Of a stretch of 64,000 nucleotides of DNA, positions 50,801 through 59,500 are shown piece after piece; position 1 is the first letter of the stretch, and every line of letters starts with the position of its first letter. The translations under genes and the position numbers were made by a program. A model generated the notes under the pieces. That model saw only the letters and a list, made by a program, of their open reading frames with translations, had not been told where the DNA came from and ran no database searches. Origin of the DNA: Acanthosoma haemorrhoidale (taxonomy: Eukaryota; Arthropoda; Insecta; Hemiptera; Acanthosomatidae); the NCBI GenBank assembly GCA_930367205.1, contig OV884012.1, positions 57,247,239 through 57,311,238 on the forward strand, written 5' to 3'.

Positions 50801-53800
50801 CTTATTCTTACAAATTTTGTTACATATTATTACCTATTTTATCTTTATTGTTTATATTTAAGTTTAATCTGAGGTTTACAAAAATATTCTATTAATATAA
50901 AAAAGAATCTCTGGCAAAAGGAAAATTAGATTTTATTACAAAAATTTTCATTAATTTATTTTATATAATCACCTATGTTACAATTTTACGATGTTAAAAA
51001 CTAAACTTAAAATTTACCTTAATATAATCGCGACTGGCCAGATTTACTAAATTACGTCCTTCGGTGAATTCTTCTGGTTTCTTGGTAGCAGAGCGTGGTT
51101 GCCATATGATTTGTTGTATTCTGTGTGCCACGAGGTCGGTGCACGTCCACTGCTAGCATCTCTTCAACCCTTCCTCTCTTGTGGCCGGGTCAAATTGAAA
51201 AGACGCTGTTTACCGCGGTCTCGTTGTTCTTGTACCTTTCCGCTGCCTTCTTGATTTTTAACTTTCTTATTTTCCAATGCCTGTTGTCTCAGATATTATT
51301 AACTTTTCTTAATTTAAAGTTTAACAAATCCAATATTAAAATATTTATATTTAAGTCTTGATTTTATTTATGTGATAACTATTAATATTAGACATAACGG
51401 CAAAAAATAATGTTCATCCATTCTCGAACCATGATCGACCACCATTTTATGCCCGCTAATTTCGAGTTTATATCAAAGGCAACATCGCAAACGCACAACA
51501 TCTAAATATCACAACAATATATCTTTAGGAGCTATAAACTATTTTTTTTAAATTAAAATTAATTCATCGTTTTCAATTAAAAGATTAGTATTTGAGAGAA
51601 ATGATAATCTGTTTGGTGGATTCTTGGTATAGGTGGCCTTATTAAGGTGGATAATTAGAGTGAGAATTTTGTAATTCGAAAGATGCAGTTTTGGAGAAAT
51701 GATTAACTGCATGTCGGATTCTTGGTTTTTGTGATAGTTAGACTGAGTATAGTTCACTTTTAAAAATCAAAGCACTTCTTTTCATAACTTCAATACACAT
51801 GTTTCTTCAGTTTAAGATGAGATTTTTTACATTAAACGAGAAAAAGTTGTTGGTGAGTGTAGTTGCGCTCACCTGGGGAAAGGTCTCGTAGTCCCAGCCA
51901 TTGCCTGGCAGGCATCAAGAAAGAGATAAAATTTTTGACCTTTGCTGGTGGCCTAGTTGGTGGGCAGTTTTATTCGTATTATGTTTATTGATCTCACTCC
52001 ATAAAATCTTAGAAGGTGTGCCCCGACAGTGCAACACATTCAGGAGAGAGGTATTTGGTAGGTATTATAGGTAGTTTACATGGTCTTGGAATGAGGTATC
52101 TGAGGGTAGGCGAACACTGTCCGGATCCCAAAGCGAGTGTGAACAGGAGAGAGGCAGACTGGATCGCTGGAGGAGAAGCTACTAGGTACATTTTGTAGGG
52201 GATGTGCTAGTTTTAGTGAGACACGGACAGACACTAGGAAGGTGTGGGGTCTGACAACACTGGACTAGAACATAGCAAGGTTAAGAAAGAGAGGTGCAGA
52301 GATAGTTAAATAAGAAAGCCATGGTTTGAGTAGAGCAACAAGCACCAGTGCAGAGAGAGAGAGAGCACAGTGTTCACTTCAAGTGTCAGGTTCCGAGTGT
52401 GTGAAAAAGCTCAGTATTTCTGCCTCATACATGCAGGCTATGCCCCCCCCCCTACCCCTAGTCGAGTTGTGAACTAGTCCCCTCTCTCTTCTATACCGAT
52501 GCCGGAGATAGCATATAGATATCTGCTATTGTAAAATATGGAAACGTAGGTGGGTATTTTCTGGTCCGAGAGGTTAACTTCTGTTTATTCGTGGTGAAGA
52601 AGTTGGCACAACAGTGAACAATGCCCAAAGTACTGGCAAACACAAAAGACCTAGTTGCTAACTACATTTGTGAGTCTCCTGAAAAAACATTTATTAGTGA
52701 TATGGGAATTTTATATTATTTGTTGTAATAAACCAGTGTCAACTGCCCAATGTTTCCTAGATGTTCAGTATATTAGTACTAGAAAACATAAAGAAAAGAG
52801 CGAAAGTAAGTTAAGATCTCAACAAGCTTTTATAATTGCATTTACATGTGATGTTGATTACTGTAATGTTAATAAAAATGGTGTCTCTACATGGTGGCAA
52901 TTTGTAAAGTCCTCACTACACACAATAAAAAAAATCAGGTTGTATAATATAATAAAACAAATTTTTGAGAATTTAACTCTAATTATAATTGCATTTAATT
53001 TATTTATTTTTTTTAATTCTCAGGCTGGATTCAAACACTCAAACCTTAAACACTTAATTTACTAAAACTATCTTTATCCTATCTTAAAACATTTACGATT
53101 TAAAACCATACTGGAATTCTGTCGTGGCCATTATTACTTATATCTTGAAGAAATGTGACTAGTTTATGGTACTAACAATTAGTCTTGAAATGTACAAATT
53201 TTGATGAGGGAGAAACTCTTCCTTCACATTCTTTGGTCTTCGGTTAACTTCCTTTCTTTCTCTTTTCTATCTTCTCTACCACGTGTTTCACTATCTGGCA
53301 GCAATGGAAATTCTAACCTCCTTGCCTGTCTACGTCCCACTCATCTTAATAATGTCTTCCTTCCTAGCTTGTGTCCAGCAGAAGATAGATAGCTAGCTTC
53401 TTGTCCTAGACCGAGGGGAAGTACTTTCTTAGGTTGCTCACCTTTGTTGTGCTTGTCCACCTGCAATTTCAGGCTTCTTTGTTCCATTCAGTAAGGAGGG
53501 CCATCCACATCCTTGATTCCTCATTAATTCTTTTGTCAAGAGAAGGTGAAAGCTCTTCTAGCTGCCCTCTCGTGACCTTAGATTTGAGTTGCTGTTCCAG
53601 GAAGATCTAGTTCATTGTTAGCCGCAGCAGATCCATCCTCTGAACTTGCATTGGCCTGAGCACCTGGCACTTATTAGGTTGTGCCAACTACTACTAGGAG
53701 GCATTCCTTATCATTCCCATCACCACTACCTAGCAGAGAGTCTTCGAGACTGAGAACTTGTTTCTCCTTATCATGGTAAAGCTATCATTGGCCACAGTTG

Positions 53801-55631
53801 CTCTGTTTTCAAGATATTATTTACTTTGACATTTTAACCTCTTCCAACATTATGTAGAATGTGGTGATGAATTCTCTAATAAATTATTGTAACAAAGCTC
53901 TCATTCCACAATTTTCAAGTGACAACTAGAAGATGCCTCTTGCCAATAATAATAAATATAAATGATAAACACAATGGAATGATGTCAGATTTTTTTTTTA
54001 CTAACCAACCAACCCGAAACACGTCCCATCTATATAACACCAATATGTTTTTATTATTATGATTTATGTTTTCAGGTGATGAATTGGATAAATCAAGAGT
54101 TGAAGTAGCAATGGGAGAAATAAAAAAATACCTTGCTAAAACAAAAGATGTTAGAAGGAAACGTGGCAAATATCAGAAATATTCAGTGGAGTTGCAGGAG
54201 CATATGATAGCGTATGCAAAAAAGCATGGTATTCGGAAGGCTTCTGCATACTTTACTCAACTGATAGGATCAAATGTAAGTGAAAGCACTATCAGGAATC
54301 TTATGAAAACGAGTATTAGTTTTTCACCTCGAACTAAAGAAGAGATAGCTCGTTACGCTATAGAATTTGGAATTGATAAAGCTTCAAAATACTTTAGTGA
54401 TACTTTAAATAAAGAAGTTCCTGTTAAACTTGTAAACAAATTCAAAATTTTATATGGAGGTAAATTTATAAAAAAAGACAAAGTGAATTCGGAAAAAATT
54501 AAAAAGCTTAAAAATGAGGAAGCAATAAACAATATGACTGATGAAGAAAAAGAAAGTATTGGTAATTATTCTTGTGACCATAGTATTGAAGAGACAATTC
54601 ATTTTTACCTAAAAAAATTAAATATTAAACTTAGTGAAAGTGTGATTGAAGAATTTCAGAAAGCCTATGTTGAGAGACAACAAAGAACAAATTATGTAGA
54701 GATTCCAACTGAAAGTGTTAATATGGCAAATGTTGCCTATCAAACTTTACCAGTAGGAAGTGTTTGTTTCTCTCCATCAGGATCAACTGTTCAAATTCAA
54801 GATAACTCATACACTTATGAAAGTGTAGGGTACAATTCTACACTTCAGCATGAAGAAAGCACAAGATCTCAACAACAGCCAGAAGAGAGCATAAAAGAAT
54901 GCCCAGTTACAGATCATTTTCTGCTTGTTTCTGAGGAAAGTCCTTTAACTTGTGAAATAAGTGTTTCAGGTAAACCAGAAGATTCCACTGAGTTACAAAA
55001 ATGGAATAATCAAACCTCTCAAAATGTTTCTGGAGAAAGATGCGTTTTCCAAGTAGAAGTCCCCTCTTCTTCTGAAGTTTTGAGTGAGAATATGGATACT
55101 GAAATGGAGGATTCATCAGAGCCAGTACTTAATTCTATAGAAAAATTATCAGATCCAAAAACAAAGAAAAAATCAAAAAAGAAAGAAAGTGGTAAAAAGA
55201 GAGGAAGTTATACTACATACAGTCCTGAATTAAGAGCGAAAATAGGGAAATATGCTGCTGAACATGGAAGTCTGAAGGCAAGTAATCATTTCAGTAAGGT
55301 ACTTGGACATGACCTACCTGAAAGCACTGCAAGAGGTTTAAAAGAAAGATACTTGAAAAAAGTGAGGCATTGTGATGTTACAAGCCTAGGATATAGCACC
55401 AGAGGTAGACCACTTAGGCTGGGTAAATATGATGAAGTAGTTCAAGAATGCTTAAAGGAACTAGTTAGTTCAGGTGAGAGAATAACATCGTTTTTAGCCA
55501 TAACCACTGCCAAAGAAATACTAAATAAACTTGAACCAAGTCTTCTTCAAGAAAATGGTGGCAGTGTGGTTCTTAATAATACATGGGCTAAGTCAATATT
55601 GAAAAGAATTGGAGTAAGAAACAATTCATAA
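35792..55631 (+). CDS. gene C: domesticated integrase-zinc-finger-HTH protein (7 coding exons, 1,051 aa)
   Basis: Exons 35792-35852, 36696-36874, 42407-42778, 45052-45399, 45870-46379, 48971-49100 and 54076-55631 join in one frame, all GT-AG, phases 1,0,0,0,0,1. Domains: disordered Ser/Pro-rich N-terminus with a Pro-rich run (residues about 81-170); H2C2 zinc module (H235, H243, C273, C276); integrase core (about 321-460) beginning VEIQLHGPF, where the first catalytic Asp is Q324, an Asp (D385) survives in the second block and no clear catalytic Glu is seen; one C2H2 finger (C491, C494, H507, H511); then four about 47-residue HTH-like repeats (starting near 563, 614, 687, 907) and a tail with GRPLRLG and NNTWAKSILKRIG as in some transposon-derived HTH proteins. 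It is best read as an immobile host gene made from a Gypsy/Ginger-type integrase, possibly DNA- or chromatin-binding. The architecture is seen directly; the function is inferred. Confidence 0.88.
36696..36874 (+). CDS. gene C exon 2
   Basis: Between a T-rich tract with TATAG acceptor and an ACAG|GTATTT donor. It encodes low-complexity Ser/Thr/Asn/Gln-rich residues 21-80 with no known domain. The phases fit exons 1 and 3. Confidence 0.75.
37183..37575 (+). other. open frame overlapping SINE copy 3, coding doubtful
   Basis: 130 codons, noticeably richer in G and C than the surrounding intron. Its 5' third is SINE sequence. The remainder (PEMEA at the end, several His/Cys) matches nothing I recognise. 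It lies in gene C intron 2 right beside the truncated LINE end, so it is more likely part of a repeat than a gene. Confidence 0.3.
37205..37390 (+). repeat. SINE copy 3
   Basis: Opposite orientation to copies 1 and 2. TTTTCATTCACTCGCTCATT, then CATACTCTATATACAAACAT, matches the reverse complement of 2500-2560, followed by the CCCCC-AAGTCC-CATG block. More diverged than the other two copies. Confidence 0.5.
37613..39150 (-). pseudogene. LINE linker and reverse transcriptase, truncated
   Basis: A linker (GPVDWDHFRQIV...) is followed across frame changes by SYRPISLLPILSKIF, THQFGFRQRHST, KAGVPQGRVLGPILY and FADDTAV (near 37800), the ordered RT motifs. It breaks off at about 37613 in an A-run, just after WRIKVNEAKR, so the C-terminal third is lost. 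Confidence 0.82.
39336..39800 (-). pseudogene. LINE APE-type endonuclease domain
   Basis: About 154 residues: SILLWNANCVRTHTNEL, TETKLMSKRPF, YRTDHPDGRAHAGTAVIVHN, ASVYCPPNN and GDFNAKHQHWGSR. These are the conserved Asn, Glu, Tyr, Asp-x-Asn and His-bearing motifs of the nuclease that nicks target DNA for LINE insertion. The ETHL/ETKL glutamate and GDFNAKH are intact. Confidence 0.85.
40011..41119 (-). pseudogene. LINE ORF1 (gag-like, zinc knuckles), broken
   Basis: Minus-strand pieces: an N-terminal Pro/Ser region (SPIKHKPRRS near 41060), then TPTQPKPPAMFVCNISNFK, then VVIRNLHPTTPADEIEKELL, PLPLFFVDLE and YELTHLYYTRVQVKKP, which is the PRE_C2HC-type domain before the knuckles. Next come cysteine-rich pieces (CSGQHKSEMCKKP, then HQGHPANYKGCEAY) spread over two frames. 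It binds RNA in active relatives. Frameshifts separate the pieces. Confidence 0.75.
41190..41245 (-). repeat. tRNA-like SINE head
   Basis: Minus strand: TGGCCTAGTGCTAG resembles an A box and GAGTTCGAGGC is a good B box, spaced as in a tRNA but without a clean cloverleaf. It lies just beyond the 5' end of the LINE. Confidence 0.45.
42407..42778 (+). CDS. gene C exon 3
   Basis: After a TTTTGCAG acceptor. It encodes a Ser/Pro region with the run KPPPPPPLPPPPK, then an acidic stretch leading to KRARHYL. The donor TTA|GTGAGT is strong, and splicing makes RHYLITDNVLYHN, the usual lead-in to an integrase zinc module. Confidence 0.85.
42779..45051. other. gene C intron 3
   Basis: AT-rich. The minus strand at 43456-43716 has an open frame with LNVVECVWA, which loosely recalls the LNPIE-x-VWA block of IS630-type DDE transposases; this is weak. 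An open frame at 44401-44772 has no recognisable domain. Confidence 0.4.
45052..45399 (+). CDS. gene C exon 4, H2C2 integrase zinc module
   Basis: Encodes STHVTPDTGIHLGIKKML, then EYFWRGLYEDVANFV and NSCPKC. His-x7-His-x29-Cys-x2-Cys matches the N-terminal zinc-binding domain of Gypsy-type integrases, so the fold is probably intact. The donor is AAAAGG|GTAAGT. Confidence 0.88.
45870..46379 (+). CDS. gene C exon 5, degenerate integrase core
   Basis: After a TGTTTCAG acceptor. VEIQLHGPFKITKSQNEYVL parallels the strand that normally carries the first catalytic Asp, here Gln. It then has FGFPQPCFVGDKELY, WVSQLAELLI in the usual Glu region, and FQFR and SVPFYSMFQRLPY matching the end of the core. 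Long continuous frame, no stops. Confidence 0.87.
46505..46962 (-). pseudogene. second mariner-like transposase remnant, cut by piggyBac
   Basis: The minus strand from 46962 reads KKMLICFVNVRGVIHSEFVP, then LSPDLAPCDFILLPRIKRDM (third catalytic Asp block), DLEEVKRKRM, and finally DKCIDSNGEYIEG before a stop near 46520. These are C-terminal mariner motifs of a subfamily different from the 6.7-kb element. The frame shifts in the middle. It stops exactly at the TTAA bordering the piggyBac end. Confidence 0.75.
46963..48470 (+). mobile_element. piggyBac-like element, 3' truncated
   Basis: The left end is TTAA (46963-46966) followed by CCCTTTGGCATACAATGACG, the TTAA target and C-rich start expected of piggyBac. 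The transposase follows on the plus strand. No right-hand inverted repeat or second TTAA partner was found by 48600, so the 3' end is deleted or too diverged. Confidence 0.75.
47610..48465 (+). pseudogene. piggyBac transposase, broken
   Basis: Frames carry FFEVIVRETNRYA and WYPLTNDEVRAY (about 47810-47930), then YIPEENIVIDEFLMKFRGR (first catalytic Asp, about 48125-48180), SKRARFGIKFYKLC, SGYCYQFKIYSG, and FLDNWYSS (second Asp, about 48383). Stops and frameshifts interrupt it, and the third Asp and the Cys-rich C-terminus are missing. Confidence 0.82.
48650..48785 (-). repeat. tRNA-derived SINE head and body
   Basis: Minus strand: TAGCTTAACTG is a perfect pol III A box and GATTCAAATCC a good B box about 30 bases on. 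The adjoining GAATAAATAAATGAATAAAT run near 48690 may be the A-rich tail or linker. It lies just upstream of gene C exon 6. Confidence 0.55.
48971..49100 (+). CDS. gene C exon 6, C2H2 finger
   Basis: After a TTCTTACAG acceptor. CAECKDMFTSKVALRLHKKQ followed by H is a complete C-x2-C-x12-H-x3-H zinc finger. The donor is GAAG|GTAATA, phase 1, matching the GT that opens exon 7. Confidence 0.87.
49160..49265. repeat. small repeat shared with 57315-57365, with inverted arms
   Basis: ATTAGACAAAGAAAATTTAC and GCAGGGATTCGAA match ATTAGTCAAAGAAAGGAGAT and GCTGGGATTGGAA near 57330-57370. Here, the reverse complement of about 49233-49257 (TTATAATTATTAGCCAAAGA) also resembles the left edge, giving short imperfect inverted arms. 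Confidence 0.45.
51848..52626 (-). mobile_element. solo LTR, family B, copy 2 (reversed)
   Basis: Reverse-orientation homologue of 34251-34974 and 63464-64000. The flanks show AAAGT at 51843-51847 and again at 52627-52631, the likely target duplication. The far end carries about 14 bases beyond the position where copy 1 starts, so the boundary is uncertain. The GA tract near 52355 is only about 16 bases. Open frames at 52009-52198 lie inside it and are not genes. Confidence 0.75.
52621..52830 (+). pseudogene. BED-type zinc finger start of a hAT-like transposon protein
   Basis: From ATG 52621: MPKVLANTKDLVANYICE, then SDMGILY and, after one frameshift, CCNKPVSTAQCF, ISTRKHKEKSESK. This follows the C-x2-C...H-x(n)-H pattern of the CGGBP-like N-terminal finger of some hAT elements, with the first His replaced by Tyr. 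It abuts the reversed LTR, and its ATG lies inside the assigned end of that LTR. Remnant only. Confidence 0.5.
53066..54075. other. distal part of gene C intron 6
   Basis: Between about 53200 and 53790 the base composition is more balanced than its surroundings, suggesting a transposon scrap, but no reading frame matched anything I know. It ends with the polypyrimidine tract and TTTTCAG acceptor of exon 7. Confidence 0.35.
54076..55631 (+). CDS. gene C exon 7, HTH repeats and C-terminus
   Basis: A 1.56-kb final exon after a TTTTCAG acceptor. Repeats share Y-x-x-E-x-x-x-x-I-x-x-YA-x-x-x-G-x-x-KAS-x-x-F followed by S-E-S-T-x-R. Between repeats 3 and 4 lies a Ser/Thr/Glu-rich linker ending in a Lys cluster (KTKKKSKKKESGKKRG), a likely nuclear signal. 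Stop TAA at 55629-55631. Confidence 0.92.
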
Positions 55632-55841
55632 AATATGTATTGGTATAGTATAGCTAAGTAAATCCATTCCAGCACATGAATGTAACCGGTGGTTGACATT
55701 TGATTAGAGAGAGTTCCATTTGGTGGCAATGGAAATGTATAGGGGAGTAGCCGGGTAACAGCTGTGGAGGTAGTAGCTCTTTTAAGTACCTGAGGATGAT
55801 TGGTTTAAGACATCGAAAGCACTAGCAATATTAGCATTAAC

Positions 55842-55847
55842 AATAAA
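55842..55847 (+). promoter_or_regulatory. possible polyadenylation signal of gene C
   Basis: AATAAA about 210 bases after the gene C stop, the first canonical hexamer downstream on this strand. Cleavage site not determined. Confidence 0.45.
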
Positions 55848-56458
55848 CTGTGGGCTGACAAAAGTTGTTTCGATTAATTAGGATCTCATTGTTGGAGCTA
55901 TATGAGTGAGGATTGAAGGTTTAGACATTCTCTTGGGAGGCTAGTTACTTGATCAGTATATGATCCTTAATGACCAGTAGTTATGTCGACCCAGCCAATA
56001 TTTTGTGACTGGCAGGTATGCTATTGTTCTCAGACAAACCTTACACCAACTTTGACACAAATACTTCTCTGTAAATACTGTGATTTATTAATATTTTCCT
56101 TCCAAGGCACAGTGAACCCACCCATACTCATCCTTCTCCTTATCCTCCTTAGGTTAGCAGGAATAAAAGTCAGTCTCCTTAGTTAGGAGGGGAATAATCA
56201 AGTACAGTAGCTGAGCTAATCAATAATGTTTGTTAAGTTAAAAAAGTAGTTGATTAGATCCATACATATTCTCAACCAATGAATCAATGATCTTCTAACC
56301 AACTATTATTACAATTATTTTACAACTGATAAACACTTATGAGTGAATTTCTAAACAAATGATCATTTAAACTCTTTGCAGATTATGAAATAATGTGTTA
56401 TGAAACTGATTACTGCTTAAAGATTATGAAACATTAATTAAGAAACATAGTTTGACTT

Positions 56459-56540
56459 GCTAATGATTAATTCTTAATGAATTGTCAGAAATCAGGTTGG
56501 CTAATTATTAGTTCTTAATGAATTATCAGAAATCAGGTTG
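56459..56540 (+). repeat. tandem duplication, 2 x 41 bp
   Basis: Units 56459-56499 and 56500-56540 are directly adjacent. Each begins GCTAATNATTA and ends CAGAAATCAGGTTG, with a few mismatches between them. No coding role is apparent. Confidence 0.85.
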
Positions 56541-59500
56541 TTCAATCAATGTAGCATTATGAATATTTTGTGTGTAATTCGTGCTCACTTTTGGGGCCGG
56601 CTAAGAGTTCCTATGGGTAAGATGGAACCTTTCAGCTTACAGAAAGCTATAAATGGTCATATATATTGCATTTTATTTTCAATTTTATTCAGTTTACAAT
56701 TTTTCAAATTAAATTTGTTTTTTTAAACTGTATGGCATGGTTAACGATGTTGGGGTTAGAAGTTTAATATTTGAATGACATGACAAAACACTATTAGAAA
56801 TTACTGAAAATGCTTTGAGAGGTGACTTTATGAGAGCCACTCAGGCAGACACTCCTGATTTTGCACTCTTGATTGGGCATTTTGGCTCACACGAGGTTGC
56901 ATATTATGGTATTTAAAATTACTAATTGAATGCCACTATCTTTTTAGATCCACATTTTCTTTTGCTGTTTAATTTATAGCGCTTATTTATATAAACTTAC
57001 ATAGTGAAATAGAAGATAAAGGTGCAGATACTTTATAACCTGACTATATCCAAAAAATAACCCAATAAACAATTATTAAATAATGTAGTTAGTCTGAAAT
57101 ATAATAGTTATAATGAAAGTCTCAATATTTTACTAGTGGAACACAGTTTTTTGTTTCTTGCATATTTCATTGTTTTGGAAGATGGATGGGAGTTCTTCGC
57201 CTCAGTCATTTATTGTTCCTGCATTTTGCCTCATTACCAAAAATAAGACATCGTACATTTGTGTTTGATTTTGGTGTTATTATATCTATTGTAGATACAA
57301 TTGAAGTTTATCCCAATGTCTTAATAATAATTAGTCAAAGAAAGGAGATATTTACAGTGCTGGGATTGGAAATAGAACCTCCTGATCCCCGGGAGGTGCT
57401 CTTCTGTCTGAGCTATCACATGCCACAAAAAGCAAACTGACTCACAGAAAGTTTAAATATACTACATTGTGATCTTATTTAAAAAATATCACCCTGGAAA
57501 TGTTTTATTAATGTTGGATGAGACCAACTAAAAAGATTTTTTTATCTAACAATATTTTTTTCTTTTGCTACAATATATTATAATTTATTTGTAGTTCTTT
57601 TTACGGACTATAATCTTAATTCTTTACAAATAATATCATAATACTTTGATTGATGGAATAAATAAAATGTTTATAAACAAAATAATAAACATTTTACTAT
57701 GCACATAAATATATATAAACAGTCAAATAAATTAGAGGGCATAGATTTGAAACCCAAAAATATAGTTAGTTTCTGCAGTGCTCTTGGGCCATAACAGGTA
57801 TAGATGAAAATTTATCTCTCCCAAATAAGTATTTTCCCAGTAATAAAAACATTTATAAATTTAATAATGGAGTTAAATTTTTGTGTCTGAAGTGGTGTTA
57901 TTTATTTTTCTCTTGTGTATTAATGTAGAAGTTCAAAAAGATTTGTACACATATACACATTTTAAATAATATACAAAGAGAAAATAAAATGAACACAAAA
58001 TGTCACTTTCTATTTTTGAGAAAAATGATTTTAATGTTTGAAGCGTAAGCCTCATTAATGAAGTAATTTTAATTAATCTATGACCATTTGTCTTTCTTAT
58101 TTTGAGTACTGTGTAGGATTCTATATTACTTTGCTAACTCAATGTGCTGACCTTTCCAATTTTAGCTCATAAAAGAGCCTGTTTAAAATGTTGAACATTA
58201 AAAAGTTGACATTTAATATGACGTTTTAACTGGTTACAAATCTTGATGTATTTTAAAAAGTGCAATGCTATAATGTATAAATTGCTACAAATAGCTTTTT
58301 CAGTTCATTTATGTCATATACTCATTATTAGATCTTGAGAAATATTAATTTTTTATGTTATGCTAAGTATTTATTCATATTTGTTGATCTTAGATTTTGT
58401 GTTTACATTTTATTTAAACAAAATGTTTCAAGTCTTCTAGTTATATTAGAGGGGTGCATAAACTACTTCCTCATTTTTTATGTGTGGAAATTTAGTACTT
58501 TTCCAAATTTTATGACAGTTCTATCAAACGTCTTGGATACATTCATTTAGCAAGACTGATTAGAATGGTTGCAATATTGCTTTATCTATTTTTCAAACAT
58601 CTTTAAAAAATAACTGAATTTTTTTTAGCTATTTTAGTTAATTTAAGTCTGACTAAATTGTGATAATATAAAAAAAAGTATGTGTGTTTATTTTTTACAA
58701 ACTATAGTTGTATAAGAAACATATTAATGCTGATTTTGATACTTGTATATGTATAATGCTTTTATAATAATTTTCTATATAGTGATCTGATCCTCAAAAT
58801 CTAAGCCAATAAGGAGTATATTATAATTATCACACCTTAATTATCTCTGTAAATATCTACTCCTAATATGTATCTTTGTCTGTTAGTTTATTTTATGCAA
58901 TGGTGTTCAATCAAAAATGGAGATGAAATAATTTTTTAGGATTTAGATACAATTCGTAACTGTAATGCTGAAATTCTTACTTTAGTCTCATCTATCTCTC
59001 TGATACTTATCAATTCAATGGGTTACAAAGATAATTTTGATATGTATTTGCCATTAAGTGGGTTTTAAAAACAGGAACGGCGATGTAACATTTGCAAAAT
59101 TAGTCCATTCCTGCACGGTAACTTCCCGACTAATAACATTATTTAAATAAATGTAGTGGTGTTTGTGGATTGATAATGCTATATCATTAAATTTGTTTAT
59201 CCACAAAATTTAATGGGAGCCTCAAGCACTTTTGGCTGTACTAGACAATCATTGTCAAGTGATGTAACAAACACTTAATATATTACACAATGCAATAGAA
59301 GATAGATAATGTAACCTACTCATATTTTACAATTGTAAAAAAAAAAAAGCAATATTTACACCCCTACAAGGCTCTATTTACAGTTTTGCCCTTTGTGAAA
59401 ATTCTTAGACAGTAAATTCTAAAGTAGTATCTTATTACTCTTTCTGTTAAATGCAGTAATTTTGGCCCCTGACTCCCTGAAAGGCTTTGTTAGGGTCTGT

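Noticed and set aside
52009..52198. Opposing 60-codon frames
   Set aside because: Both fall inside reversed LTR B copy 2; the same segment in the other copies is not conserved as a frame.
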